From contig CANMRM010000001.1 of NCBI GenBank assembly GCA_947500295.1, positions 558,001 to 622,000 on the forward strand: 64,000 nt of DNA, in the 5' to 3' direction. The DNA is from an uncultured Kordiimonas sp. (lineage in GTDB: Bacteria > Pseudomonadota > Alphaproteobacteria > Sphingomonadales > Kordiimonadaceae). Below the pieces are notes generated by a model that was not told the DNA's origin, did no database searches, and was given only the letters and a program-made list of their open reading frames with translations. The translations under genes were made by a program, and so were the position numbers. Positions 34,805 through 42,692 of the stretch are shown here, in pieces. Position 1 is the first letter of the stretch. Each line of letters opens with the position of its first letter.

Positions 34805-34820
34805 GGCCAAGGCTGGAGCG

Positions 34821-34846
34821 ATGCGGGGGCCAACTGGTCCCCGCAT
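34821..34846 (+). terminator. Hairpin after the PD40-amidohydrolase gene
   Basis: ATGCGGGG (34821-34828) pairs perfectly with CCCCGCAT (34839-34846) around a 10-base loop, 16 bases after the stop codon. The following TACTATTTG is a poor T-run. It may be a weak terminator or an attenuator that lowers expression of the regulator gene starting at 34865. Confidence 0.5.
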
Positions 34847-34864
34847 TACTATTTGCAGGACCTC

Positions 34865-35452
34865 ATGACCGATTCTTCTGACGATAATACCTACTGGATT
34901 ACGCGCCGTGAGCAATATGAGTGCCTCATGTCAGCGCGGCGCATGGATATCATTGACCTGCTCGCTAACACGGGGCCGCGGTCTGTGCGTGAGATTGCCG
35001 GACTGATTGGTGTAAAACCGTCCTCACTATATCACCATATTGAGCTTTTGCTTGATGTCGACCTGATCGAGATCTCCGGGACGCGGCTTGTGAACCGCCG
35101 ACAGGAGAAGCTTTATCAAGCGCCGGGCAGGACCCTGCGATATGGCTTGTCGTTCGACGATCCGCTCGCTTTAAGTCTCTATTCCCGTATTGGCGATGTA
35201 CAGGCGCGCCAATCGGCACGTGACCTGCGCCGCGGCCTCGAAACTGACGAAGTTGTTGCGCATGGCCCCGTCAAAAACACGTGGGTGTTCCGCCTGGTGG
35301 GTGCGCCTGACGCTGTCGCCATGGAAAAAATCAATCATCACCTGCAGGAAATAGCGAAGCTTTTCTGGTCATCTGCCGGACAAGACAATCCGCTGGTTGT
35401 CATGTCTGCTATCATGGCGCCGGTGGCTCGCCCGCAGGAAACGGACACCTGA
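34865..35452 (+). CDS. Winged-helix transcriptional regulator (ArsR-like)
   Basis: The 195-residue protein carries an N-terminal winged helix: RRMDIIDLLANTGPRSVREI, then GVKPSSLYHHIELLLDVDLI. This matches HTH_20/ArsR-type domains that look like the start of PadR and ArsR proteins. The C-terminal half has no domain I recognise and no clear metal-binding cysteines. ATG 34865 follows GCAGGA; a TTG four codons upstream is also in frame. It lies 60 bases after the amidohydrolase gene and is probably its co-transcribed regulator. Confidence 0.8.
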   Translation: MTDSSDDNTYWITRREQYECLMSARRMDIIDLLANTGPRSVREIAGLIGVKPSSLYHHIELLLDVDLIEISGTRLVNRRQEKLYQAPGRTLRYGLSFDDPLALSLYSRIGDVQARQSARDLRRGLETDEVVAHGPVKNTWVFRLVGAPDAVAMEKINHHLQEIAKLFWSSAGQDNPLVVMSAIMAPVARPQETDT

Positions 35453-35553
35453 ACAGACTGGCTCACGGCTCTTTTCCGGTTCGGCCATTGCTCTATATTC
35501 ATATTTCCATAGGATGGCTCTCCTGATTCAGGAGCGTTCAAAAAGGTAGCCAT

Positions 35554-36768
35554 ATGAGTACAGTCATTGTTGGTGGCGGCAACGCCGGACTGCAGGTTGC
35601 GGACATGTTGCGGCGTCGTGGTTTTGAAGAGCCAATCACGCTCGTGTGCGAGGAAAACCATCTGCCATACCAGCGACCGCCTTTGTCCAAGAAGTTTCTC
35701 GAGGGTGCGCTGGCGGAAGCCCGCCTGACCCTTCGGCCAGAGAAATTCTATACGGACCGCTCGATTGAGCTGAAGCTGGGTACAGCTGTGACCCACATAG
35801 ACCGGCAGGAAAAAACTGTCCTGACCGACACAGGAGAAACCCTCGGTTACACTGACCTGGTGATCGCGACTGGCGCTCGCCCGCGTGTCCTTCCGGGTCA
35901 CGAGGGACGCAATGACCTGTTTTACATTCGTGGTATCGACGACATTCACGCACTGAAGGCGGCGTTGCCCGGTAAACAAAAGGCGATCCTCGTTGGGGGC
36001 GGCTTCATTGGGCTTGAAACCGCTGCAACACTAACAACACTTGGTCTGGACGTCACAGTTGTGGAAGCGATGTCCACCATTATGCCGGGGCTGGTGGCAC
36101 CAGAGCTTGCTGCTTTTTTTCGTTCCGAGCATGAAGGCAGGGGGGTGACAGTTCTTGAAAATACCAGTGTCAGCAACGTTGATGCGGAACCCTCGGGTGG
36201 TTTTAAGGCCATGTTGTCCGATGGCCGCGTGCTGGACGCAGACATTGTTGTTGTCGGCATCGGCGTGCTCCCCAACAGCGAGATCGCAGAAGCTGCCGGA
36301 TTGGCCTGCGACAGGGGCATTCTGGTAGACGAGTTTGCGCGAACAAGCGACCCCGGCATTTATGCCGTAGGCGATTGCGCGACCGGTGTGCTAACGCGGT
36401 ATGAAGGGCGCACAAGGCTCGAATCTGTGCAAAACGCGGTGTCACAGGCATCGGTTGCCGCCCTTTCGATTTTTGGGGAAGCTGCCCCTTATACAGACCT
36501 GCCCTGGTTCTGGTCAGACCAGTATGATTTGAAGCTGCAGATGGCCGGTTTGTCGAGAGGCTATGACCAGATTGTGCAACGCGGCGACATGGAAGACCGA
36601 TCTTTTTCGATTTGCTATTTCAAGGAAGGCCACCTGATAGCGATCGATTCTGTCAACGCCATCAAGGATCATATGGCGGCCAAGAAACTGCTGGATGCGA
36701 GCATCGATGTAACGCCGGACCAGTGTGCAGACACCGGCACGCCGCTTAAGGACTGGCTGACAGCCTAG
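35554..36768 (+). CDS. NAD(P)/FAD ferredoxin (rubredoxin-type) reductase
   Basis: This 404-residue flavoprotein begins STVIVGGGNAGLQVADMLRR (FAD site). Next come RPPLSKKFLEG, a second dinucleotide fold in AILVGGGFIGLETAATLTTL, and the FAD-binding GIYAVGDCATG. The C-terminal domain with WFWSDQYDLKLQMAGL is that of ferredoxin reductases serving P450s or ring-hydroxylating oxygenases. It would move electrons from NAD(P)H to a 2Fe-2S ferredoxin or rubredoxin. No ferredoxin or oxygenase gene is adjacent, so the acceptor is unknown. AAAAGG precedes the ATG. Confidence 0.9.
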   Translation: MSTVIVGGGNAGLQVADMLRRRGFEEPITLVCEENHLPYQRPPLSKKFLEGALAEARLTLRPEKFYTDRSIELKLGTAVTHIDRQEKTVLTDTGETLGYTDLVIATGARPRVLPGHEGRNDLFYIRGIDDIHALKAALPGKQKAILVGGGFIGLETAATLTTLGLDVTVVEAMSTIMPGLVAPELAAFFRSEHEGRGVTVLENTSVSNVDAEPSGGFKAMLSDGRVLDADIVVVGIGVLPNSEIAEAAGLACDRGILVDEFARTSDPGIYAVGDCATGVLTRYEGRTRLESVQNAVSQASVAALSIFGEAAPYTDLPWFWSDQYDLKLQMAGLSRGYDQIVQRGDMEDRSFSICYFKEGHLIAIDSVNAIKDHMAAKKLLDASIDVTPDQCADTGTPLKDWLTA

Positions 36769-36787
36769 TGCGATCAGGGTAGCGCGT

Positions 36788-38476
36788 TCAGGCGGTTTTT
36801 TGTTCGGAGAGCGACAGTTCTTCCCGCATGGCGTTCCGCATCTCGAACTTCTGGATTTTCCCCGTGACTGTCATGGGGTATTCGCTGACAAACCTGATGT
36901 GGCGCGGCACTTTATAGTGCGCGATCTGCCCCTTGCAGAACGCCCGGATGTCATCGTCTGTCGCGCTTTCTCCCTCCCGAAGCAAAATCCAGGCACATAC
37001 CTCTTCGCCCATGCGGTCGTCGGGGATGCCAAAAACCTGCACGTCCTGAACGGCGGGGTGCGTGTAGAGAAACTCTTCAATCTCTCTCGGATAGATGTTT
37101 TCCCCGCCCCGGATGATCATGTCCTTCAGGCGTCCGGTGATGTTTACATATCCCTCGTCGTCCATGGTGGCGAGGTCGCCGGTGTGCATCCAGTGTGAGG
37201 CGTCGATCGCTTCGGCGGTTCGCTCTTCGTCGGCCCAATATCCCCGCATGACGCTGTAGCCCCGGGTGCAAAGCTCACCCTGTGCACCGCGCGGGACAGT
37301 CCGGCCTTCTTCGTCGACAATCTTCACTTCGACAAACGGGTGGATTTGACCCACAGTGCCTACACGTTTGTCGAGAGGGTCATCCTTTTTGCTCTGAAAG
37401 CTTACAGGTGCCGTTTCGGTCATGCCGTAGCCGATCGTGACTTCGCTCATGTGCATGTCGTCGATCACTCTTTTCATGACTTCAATCGGGCAGGGAGACC
37501 CTGCCATCGTGCCAGTTCGCAAGCTGGACAGGTCGAATTTCGAGAATTCTGGGTGCTCAAGTTCGGCAATAAACATCGTCGGAACGCCGTAGAGCGCCGT
37601 GCATTTTTCAGCTTCGACCGCGGCGAGCACACTTTGCGGTTCAAAAGCATCTCCCGGTAAAACGATGGCGGCACCGTGTGTAACACACCCAAGAACACCC
37701 ATAACCATGCCAAAGCAGTGATAAAGCGGAACCGGCAGGCACAGAATATCGTCTTCGGAGAAGTTCTGACGCCGGGCAACAAAGTATCCGTTGTTGAGGA
37801 TACTATGGTGCGTAAGCGTGGCGCCTTTTGGGTGACCGGTCGTCCCGGACGTAAACTGGATGTTGATCGGGTCATCAGGCTGCAGCCCGGTTTGAAGAGC
37901 CTTCAATGTTTCTACATACTCGGCTTTGGGTCTCTCGAGCAGGCTGGAGAAAGCCTGGAAGCCGGGCTGGGGGGTGTCACCGATCACAAAGGCGCTTTGC
38001 AATTCGGGAAGGCGCGCCGATTTTATAGGCCCGGGTGCATCGGTTGCTATTTCGGGCGCGATTTCCTGAAGCATTGATACGTAATCTGATGATTTGAAAG
38101 ACTCTGCCAGCACAAGGGCTTTGCAGCCAACTTTGTTCAGCGCGTATTCAAGCTCGGAAATCCGATAGGCCGGGTTGATATTGACGAGGATAAGGCCGGC
38201 TTTTGCCGTTGCAAACTGGGTGACAATCCATTCGGCGCAATTGGGTGCCCAAAGGCCAACCCTGTCTCCGGCTTTGAGCCCCAGACCGATCAGGTTTGCA
38301 GCAACAGCATCCACACGTTCCTGAAGTTCGCTATAGGTCCAGCGAACCTGCTGGTGAGTTGAAATCAACGCCGGTCGCTCCCCGTGCGTCTGCACGGCTT
38401 CTTCAAGCGCCTTGCCGATCGTCATGTACAACAATGGTGTGTCGCTTGTTCCGGCAACATAACTTGGCAGTGCCAT
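36788..38476 (-). CDS. Acyl-CoA synthetase (AMP-forming)
   Basis: This 562-residue ANL superfamily enzyme activates a fatty acid with ATP and CoA. It has the P-loop [65 protein letters not shown] and the C-terminal catalytic Lys in [13 protein letters not shown]. Length and the segment [16 protein letters not shown] are those of medium- or long-chain acyl-CoA ligases used in beta-oxidation. AAGGAGG lies before the ATG. It is transcribed alone and converges on the reductase gene. The exact chain length cannot be read from sequence. Confidence 0.93.
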   Translation of the reverse strand: MALPSYVAGTSDTPLLYMTIGKALEEAVQTHGERPALISTHQQVRWTYSELQERVDAVAANLIGLGLKAGDRVGLWAPNCAEWIVTQFATAKAGLILVNINPAYRISELEYALNKVGCKALVLAESFKSSDYVSMLQEIAPEIATDAPGPIKSARLPELQSAFVIGDTPQPGFQAFSSLLERPKAEYVETLKALQTGLQPDDPINIQFTSGTTGHPKGATLTHHSILNNGYFVARRQNFSEDDILCLPVPLYHCFGMVMGVLGCVTHGAAIVLPGDAFEPQSVLAAVEAEKCTALYGVPTMFIAELEHPEFSKFDLSSLRTGTMAGSPCPIEVMKRVIDDMHMSEVTIGYGMTETAPVSFQSKKDDPLDKRVGTVGQIHPFVEVKIVDEEGRTVPRGAQGELCTRGYSVMRGYWADEERTAEAIDASHWMHTGDLATMDDEGYVNITGRLKDMIIRGGENIYPREIEEFLYTHPAVQDVQVFGIPDDRMGEEVCAWILLREGESATDDDIRAFCKGQIAHYKVPRHIRFVSEYPMTVTGKIQKFEMRNAMREELSLSEQKTA

Positions 38477-38569
38477 CGTGCGTCCTCCTTGCCCACCCGA
38501 TTTTGAAAGATACGCATGGCGGCAGCGAACGTCGACGCAAAAAGTGCGGATTCGGCAATTAGTTGGAAT

Positions 38570-38605
38570 GCCGGGACAGGGAAAACACTACACTCCTGTC
38601 CCGGC
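38570..38605. other. Perfect 11-base inverted repeat
   Basis: GCCGGGACAGG (38570-38580) is mirrored by CCTGTCCCGGC (38595-38605) around a 14-base loop. It lies between the start of the acyl-CoA synthetase gene and the end of the next minus-strand gene. There is no T-run on either strand, so it may be a Rho-dependent end, a leader structure or a regulator site. Confidence 0.5.
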
Positions 38606-38665
38606 TAGGCCCAGCCTGACCAGTGTGTGACCAACGTGTCGAGAAATGCTGAGCCGCATAGGGTG

Positions 38666-39211
38666 TTATTGAGTGCGTGCCATTGTCTCTTCAATGAAAA
38701 CAGACCAGACATGGGCCGGCTGTCCCCCTCTGTTCAGTCGCATTCTCATGGTTATTGATGTGGCGGATATTGCCCACTCTTCCGAAACACGAGGCCCGCT
38801 TTTGCCATCGCCGCCATAAACGTAACCGCGTGACATGCCGGTGCCTTCTTCGATGTCCAACAGCAAATCAGCGACTTTGTTGCCGACCGGGCGCTGGTAT
38901 ATGGTCATTTCCTGAAACTGGTTAGTGCTCGCATTGTAGCTGAAATAGCTGACAAGGTCGCGGGCAGAGCCGTCAGCGAACAATGATTCTGTCGCACAGC
39001 GAATTCTGGTTTTTCGCAAGGCATAGCGGCACTCTCGGGTGCCGTTCGCTTTGGCTCCATTGGCATACTTTGTTTCAAGGGTCCATTCACCAAGCAGAAA
39101 CTCCAAGTTCGCGAGGGATTGCTTGTCTTCCGGTTGGCGCGCGCTGGCAACCGTTGCTGACAGCGCCAGGAGTACAGTCGTCACAATCTGTACTGTTTTT
39201 GATTTGATCAT
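38666..39211 (-). CDS. Secreted hypothetical protein (DUF1579-like)
   Basis: The product has 181 residues, starting MIKSKTVQIVTTVLLALSAT with a signal peptide ending near ASA. The mature part opens SLANLEFLLGEWTLETKY, like the lipocalin-type DUF1579 proteins, and continues with an YALRKTRIRCATESLFADG segment. The function is unknown. ATG 39211 follows AAAGGA. It is divergent from the CadC-like membrane regulator, which may control it. Confidence 0.65.
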   Translation of the reverse strand: MIKSKTVQIVTTVLLALSATVASARQPEDKQSLANLEFLLGEWTLETKYANGAKANGTRECRYALRKTRIRCATESLFADGSARDLVSYFSYNASTNQFQEMTIYQRPVGNKVADLLLDIEEGTGMSRGYVYGGDGKSGPRVSEEWAISATSITMRMRLNRGGQPAHVWSVFIEETMARTQ

Positions 39212-39409
39212 ATACATTCCTTTTCTGTGGTTGGGCTGGAGGTTGATGGGGCTTATCGTTTTCCAACCAGATGCGAAGCGTTCATGGTGATGGGTGATTG
39301 TGGGCAAGCTGCCTGCAAAGTCCTCACGCAAGTCTCAAGAAAACATCAAGAATTGGAAATGGCGCGAGAATGGTGCCAAATTCACAGTCAGGTTTTGAAG
39401 AGGCAGGCC

Positions 39410-41164
39410 ATGACGTTCCAGCTTGGTAAGTGGACAGTTGATGAAAGCACCAACGAGCTGGTGCGGGAAGGCAAACGGCTCAGGCTGGAGGCGCGTGCCA
39501 TGAAAGTGCTGGTCTATTTGTACCGGCATCAGGGGCAAGTGGTTTCCAAAGACGATCTTGTCGAATCCATTTGGCAATTGCGCGCCGTGAGCGATCATTC
39601 AATTACGGTTGTTATAAGTGACCTTCGTCGTGCGCTGGGTGATAGCGCGCGCCAGCCGCGCTATATCGAAACAATTTCAAAAAAAGGCTACCGGTTGATA
39701 GAGCAGCGATCAGAAACCGATCTTCATTCTGTGCTGGCCCCGGAACATGCCGAAAACGCACGGCCGCTTCGAAAGCGATACCTAATGCCCGCTGTGTTTG
39801 TTGCATGTATGTTGCTGCTTGGGGCGATAGGCTTTTTCATGTCGGTCGGTGTTTCAGACAAGCTGACACTGGTGGTGATGGACACGGAAAACCACTCTCA
39901 AAACCCGAAACTTGATACCTTGTCCGCCTCGATTACGGAACTGATGCACGATTCTCTCTCGAGGATCGAAGGCATTCACCTTGTCCGCTGGAGACCCGGG
40001 CAGTCAGCGATGCCGACGCAAGTCGCCAATGCCTACATACTGGCCCCGAAGCTTGTTGATGGGGAAAATGGCACGCTTCTGTCCCTGTCGTTGCAGGGAC
40101 TGAACAACAATGAGGTCGCCTGGACTGCCGCGCATGCTGTGTCGAATGAGCATTTCATGCATGCGGAGGCTCTGGCGCTGAAGGATCTGTCCGCTCACCT
40201 GGGCGTCAGGGCGCCTGCACGCCGATTGCCGATTTTTTCGGCAGAAACAGAATCGGTTTATTGGCGAGCGCGTTATTTGTGGAGCTTGCGCAACGGACCG
40301 GCGGCGCATGAAGCGCAGGACCTTCTCCTTGCCACACTTGACAAGGACCCCGAATTTTGGCCAGCCCATGCCGCATTGGCAGACATTTATACCCATAAAA
40401 CAGGCGTATTTTTCAGGAACGACGGAATCGATACCGAAAAATCAGCCCGCACCCACCTTTCTGAAGCGGAAAAAATGGCTCCGTTTTCTGCAGAGACGCT
40501 GGCTGCAAAAGCGCACTATGCATTGTTTGTGGATACGGCCCCTGCCAAAGCTACCCGCTTTTTGTCCGATGCACTTGAGGTCGCCCCCAACAATGTCGCC
40601 ATGATGACCAGTTATGCGACGGCTCTGGCGGCGTCCGGGCGACTTTCAGATGCGAGTGCTGCCATCAAAAATGCTTCAAAAATGGACCCGGCCGATCCTT
40701 TGTTAATGATGGACCAGGTCTGGGTGTATTTTGTTGCTGGCGAGTATGACGTTGCTCTGGAGGCCGCTCGCCAGGCGAGCAGTCTGGGTATGTCTGCTGA
40801 TCTTTATGAAGCGCTTGTGCTTGGCGCCAGTGGACAGCACCACCTCGGCCTCGACGCCTGGTTGAAGTACCTTGCAGCACGGGGCACGCCGACCGATGAG
40901 CTTGACCGAATTCGATCCCTGCCGGGAGACTGGAAGTCGGCGGATGCAAAACGCAACGTTTATTCTGCGATCGCCAGCCAGTTGCCAGACGAATCGACAC
41001 TTCTGATTGCTATGCTTTATGGGTTGGCTGGTGACCAGCAACGGGTAATCACGCTGTTAAACACAGCCAGGAGCGCCGACGCAAAATGGGTGGCACTGTG
41101 GGGAAGCTATGTTCCGGGCCTTGCGACGGCACAGTGGCGCGCAGCAGGGCCGCCTAAAAGCTAG
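39410..41164 (+). CDS. CadC-like membrane-bound winged-helix regulator with TPR
   Basis: This 584-residue protein has an N-terminal OmpR/PhoB-type winged helix (FQLGKWTVDESTNELVREGK, then HSITVVISDLRRALGDSARQ and PRYIETISKKGYRLI). One TM helix follows at about 125-147 (MPAVFVACMLLLGAIGFFM), then a periplasmic region with TPR-like alpha repeats (APFSAETLAAKAHYALF and APNNVAMMTSYATALA). CadC/ToxR-type proteins sense a signal outside the membrane and bind DNA inside. ATG 39410 follows AAGAGG; a start at 39227 would add residues that do not fit the domain. It is divergent from a secreted DUF1579-like gene. The signal is unknown. Confidence 0.85.
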   Translation: MTFQLGKWTVDESTNELVREGKRLRLEARAMKVLVYLYRHQGQVVSKDDLVESIWQLRAVSDHSITVVISDLRRALGDSARQPRYIETISKKGYRLIEQRSETDLHSVLAPEHAENARPLRKRYLMPAVFVACMLLLGAIGFFMSVGVSDKLTLVVMDTENHSQNPKLDTLSASITELMHDSLSRIEGIHLVRWRPGQSAMPTQVANAYILAPKLVDGENGTLLSLSLQGLNNNEVAWTAAHAVSNEHFMHAEALALKDLSAHLGVRAPARRLPIFSAETESVYWRARYLWSLRNGPAAHEAQDLLLATLDKDPEFWPAHAALADIYTHKTGVFFRNDGIDTEKSARTHLSEAEKMAPFSAETLAAKAHYALFVDTAPAKATRFLSDALEVAPNNVAMMTSYATALAASGRLSDASAAIKNASKMDPADPLLMMDQVWVYFVAGEYDVALEAARQASSLGMSADLYEALVLGASGQHHLGLDAWLKYLAARGTPTDELDRIRSLPGDWKSADAKRNVYSAIASQLPDESTLLIAMLYGLAGDQQRVITLLNTARSADAKWVALWGSYVPGLATAQWRAAGPPKS

Positions 41165-41170
41165 ACATGG

Positions 41171-41386
41171 CTAGATCTGAGGCAGGTCTTCTTCCAGCAT
41201 GCACATATTGAAGGAGAAGGAGAGTTCACCTTCATCTTCGTCCCGGTACACGACCCCGATGAATTCGTCGCCCAACAAGACTTCAACGGAGTCAGGAGCC
41301 TGAGGCCGACGCATCAGGCGAATCATATTATTGTTGAACTTGCGCTGGAGGTACGTTTGTACCCTGGCTGTTTCATTCGGTGTCAA
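41171..41386 (-). CDS. DUF3126 family protein
   Basis: This 71-residue protein contains QTYLQRKFNNNMIRLMRRPQ, VEVLLGDEFIGVVYRDEDEG and ELSFSFNMCMLEEDL, which match DUF3126, a small conserved family of Alphaproteobacteria. No function is known. It converges on the CadC-like gene (6 bases apart) and is divergent from the HPt-like gene. Confidence 0.88.
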   Translation of the reverse strand: MTPNETARVQTYLQRKFNNNMIRLMRRPQAPDSVEVLLGDEFIGVVYRDEDEGELSFSFNMCMLEEDLPQI

Positions 41387-41548
41387 CGGACGCTCCTTGA
41401 TGGAAATATTTGGTCACTGATTTATCCAACGCAGGGTCATTGATGCAAGAAAAACTATTGAAAAGGTTAAAATGCACAATAGTTGTGGAATGTGAACGGC
41501 TGTTATAGGTTAGCAATCGTAGTGTAATTGTTTGCAGGAGCAGGAAAA

Positions 41549-41953
41549 ATGCCGAACGGTGATGGCGAGTTTTCCTATGCCGATGACGCAGAGCTGGTGG
41601 AGCAGTTTGTTAGCTGGACGAGCGAAGCGGTTGCCGAACTCAAGGAGATCGTGGCGGGACTCACGGGTGAGGAAGGCAAATCGGATGAAAAAACGGATCG
41701 AATTTACGACCTGACTCATAATATCAAAGGGATGGGCAGCAGCTTTGATTTTCCCTTGATGACCAATGCGGGCAGTTCGCTCTGTTCCTACATCAAGAAT
41801 ATTCCGGCAGACAAAACCGTTTCGCCAAAAGTTGTTGAGGCCCATGTGCGAGTCTTTGAAGTCGTCCTTGAACACAAGATTCAAGGGGATGGCGGCGACA
41901 AAGGCAAGGCCCTGCAGACACGGCTGGCCACTATCATCAGCGACGAAACCTGA
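41549..41953 (+). CDS. HPt-like phosphotransfer protein
   Basis: The protein has 134 residues. The segment RIYDLTHNIKGMGSSFDFPL contains His57 in an H-N-I-K-G-M-G pattern, as in histidine phosphotransfer domains, within a mainly helical chain. It may carry phosphate between a hybrid kinase and a response regulator, but no such partner is adjacent. ATG 41549 follows GCAGGAGCAGG. Family assignment rests on the one motif and helical character, so it is moderate. Confidence 0.65.
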   Translation: MPNGDGEFSYADDAELVEQFVSWTSEAVAELKEIVAGLTGEEGKSDEKTDRIYDLTHNIKGMGSSFDFPLMTNAGSSLCSYIKNIPADKTVSPKVVEAHVRVFEVVLEHKIQGDGGDKGKALQTRLATIISDET

Positions 41954-42058
41954 ATTTCGTCCTTTTAATTTTGTTCCCTATACGTTCTTTTTTCTTGCCC
42001 CTCACGCCATGTTGCGACAGGCTTGATGTTCAACACCGAATTGGACAGGGAGGCAAGA

Positions 42059-42520
42059 ATGACATCCACGGATCGGATCACGCGTGGAACACTGCGACTG
42101 TTTCATGACATGGGTTTCGCGGCCATGTGCGAGCTGCCCTTGACCAATGGTCGTCGAGCCGATGTGGTTGGGCTGTGCAAAAGTGGCCGAGTCGCCATAG
42201 CCGAAGTGAAGTCGTGTGTTTCGGATTTCCGGTCAGATCAAAAATGGCAAAATTACCTACCTTATTCAGATGAGTTCTATTTTGCTGTTGATGCCGAGTT
42301 TCCGCTTCAGTTGCTGGATGAGGAAACAAGTTTGCCGGATCGGACGGGGGTCATCGTTGCCGATGCGTATGGCGGGGAGATCTTGCGACCGGCGGCGCCC
42401 GGCAAGGTCCATTCGTCCCGGCGCAAAACTCTCCACCTCAAAATGGCGCGTGCTGCGGCCCATCGTTTGGCGCGTCCGCTGGTGACAGTGCCGGCCGGGA
42501 CTATATGCAGTTCATTGTAG
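42059..42520 (+). CDS. mmcB: MmcB family DNA repair protein
   Basis: This 153-residue protein has a PD-(D/E)XK-like nuclease core: CELPLTNGRRADVVGLCKSG, then IAEVKSCVSDFRSDQKWQNY, with the E-V-K motif, and FYFAVDAEFP. It matches MmcB, an SOS-linked alphaproteobacterial protein described in Caulobacter that works in DNA repair or mutagenesis. ATG 42059 follows GGGAGG; a start at 42026 is less likely. I did not find a clear LexA box in the short upstream region. Confidence 0.85.
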   Translation: MTSTDRITRGTLRLFHDMGFAAMCELPLTNGRRADVVGLCKSGRVAIAEVKSCVSDFRSDQKWQNYLPYSDEFYFAVDAEFPLQLLDEETSLPDRTGVIVADAYGGEILRPAAPGKVHSSRRKTLHLKMARAAAHRLARPLVTVPAGTICSSL

Positions 42521-42692
42521 AGCCGCAACGCCCTTTCATGCTTGCCATCCTGAATGAAGTTTGCCGTTGCCCGGTTGGCATCTGTCTTCAAATGGAAAGC
42601 GAGTTTGAGCGGGGGCCCATCAGCTGGCTGGATTTGGGGTCCTGCATTCCTGACGCGGGCAGCGCCGCTGCGATGGCTTGAAAGGGATAGCT

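Noticed and set aside
33935-34915. Minus-strand open frame of 326 codons
   Set aside because: It is antisense to the amidohydrolase domain; long antisense frames are common in GC-rich genes.
42521-42692. Short frames between mmcB and the HD-GYP gene
   Set aside because: The region is a 172-base convergent gap; frames there overlap mmcB or the sensor antisense and show no motif.
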